From JBBSIG01 sp038232215 (GTDB lineage Bacteria > Actinomycetota > Thermoleophilia > Gaiellales > Gaiellaceae), in contig JBBSIG010000196.1 of assembly GCA_038232215.1 (NCBI GenBank), positions 1 to 5,055 of the forward strand: a DNA stretch of 5,055 nt, written 5' to 3'. Each line of letters starts with the position of its first letter. Position 1 is the stretch's first letter. Below are positions 4,998 through 5,055 of the stretch, one piece after another. A program made the position numbers and the translations under genes. Below the pieces are notes generated by a model. The model had not been told where the DNA came from. It saw only the letters and a program-made list of their open reading frames with translations, and ran no database searches.

Positions 4998-5055
4998 GAG
5001 AGGCGCGCTGCGAGGGTTCATCCACGGCAGACGAGCGAATCACGGCGCGAGGCGA

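Overview
This is a high-GC window (roughly 70% by eye) with tightly packed genes, frequent GTG starts and strong G/C preference at third codon positions. These traits and the protein sequences suggest a high-GC actinobacterium. My best guess is the class Thermoleophilia (Gaiella- or Solirubrobacter-like), but that is inference from remembered protein style, not a search result.

Layout. 1-729 (+) is the C-terminal part of arginyl-tRNA synthetase (argS), cut by the window edge. 747-1736 (+) is a class II fructose-1,6-bisphosphatase (glpX), 17 bases behind argS and probably co-transcribed with it. 1737-1999 is a 263-base gap between two convergent genes. It holds an exact 11-base tandem duplication, two inverted copies of a 34-base repeat each built around a hairpin, and a small terminator-like stem-loop. 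2000-3028 (-) is a class I fructose-bisphosphate aldolase (fba). 3029-3112 is a short divergent promoter region. 3113-3577 (+) is a UspA-type universal stress protein. 3618-4622 (+) is a radical SAM protein with a SPASM-like C-terminal cysteine set. 4654-4962 (-) is a small two-helix membrane protein of unknown function, converging on the radical SAM gene. 4963-5055 carries its likely promoter and no other gene that I can see.

How the genes fit together. The aldolase condenses triose phosphates to fructose-1,6-bisphosphate and the GlpX phosphatase hydrolyses that to fructose-6-phosphate, so the convergent pair covers two consecutive gluconeogenic steps. The stress protein and aldolase are divergently transcribed and share an 84-base regulatory region. 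The radical SAM gene may be read with the stress protein gene (40-base gap), but no precursor peptide or partner enzyme is present, so its substrate is unknown.

The two things most worth following are the inverted repeat pair between glpX and fba, which resembles a REP/BIME doublet, and the orphan radical SAM/SPASM protein. I see no CRISPR array, integrase, transposase, tRNA or rRNA. Nothing in the window amounts to a clearly new multi-gene system.
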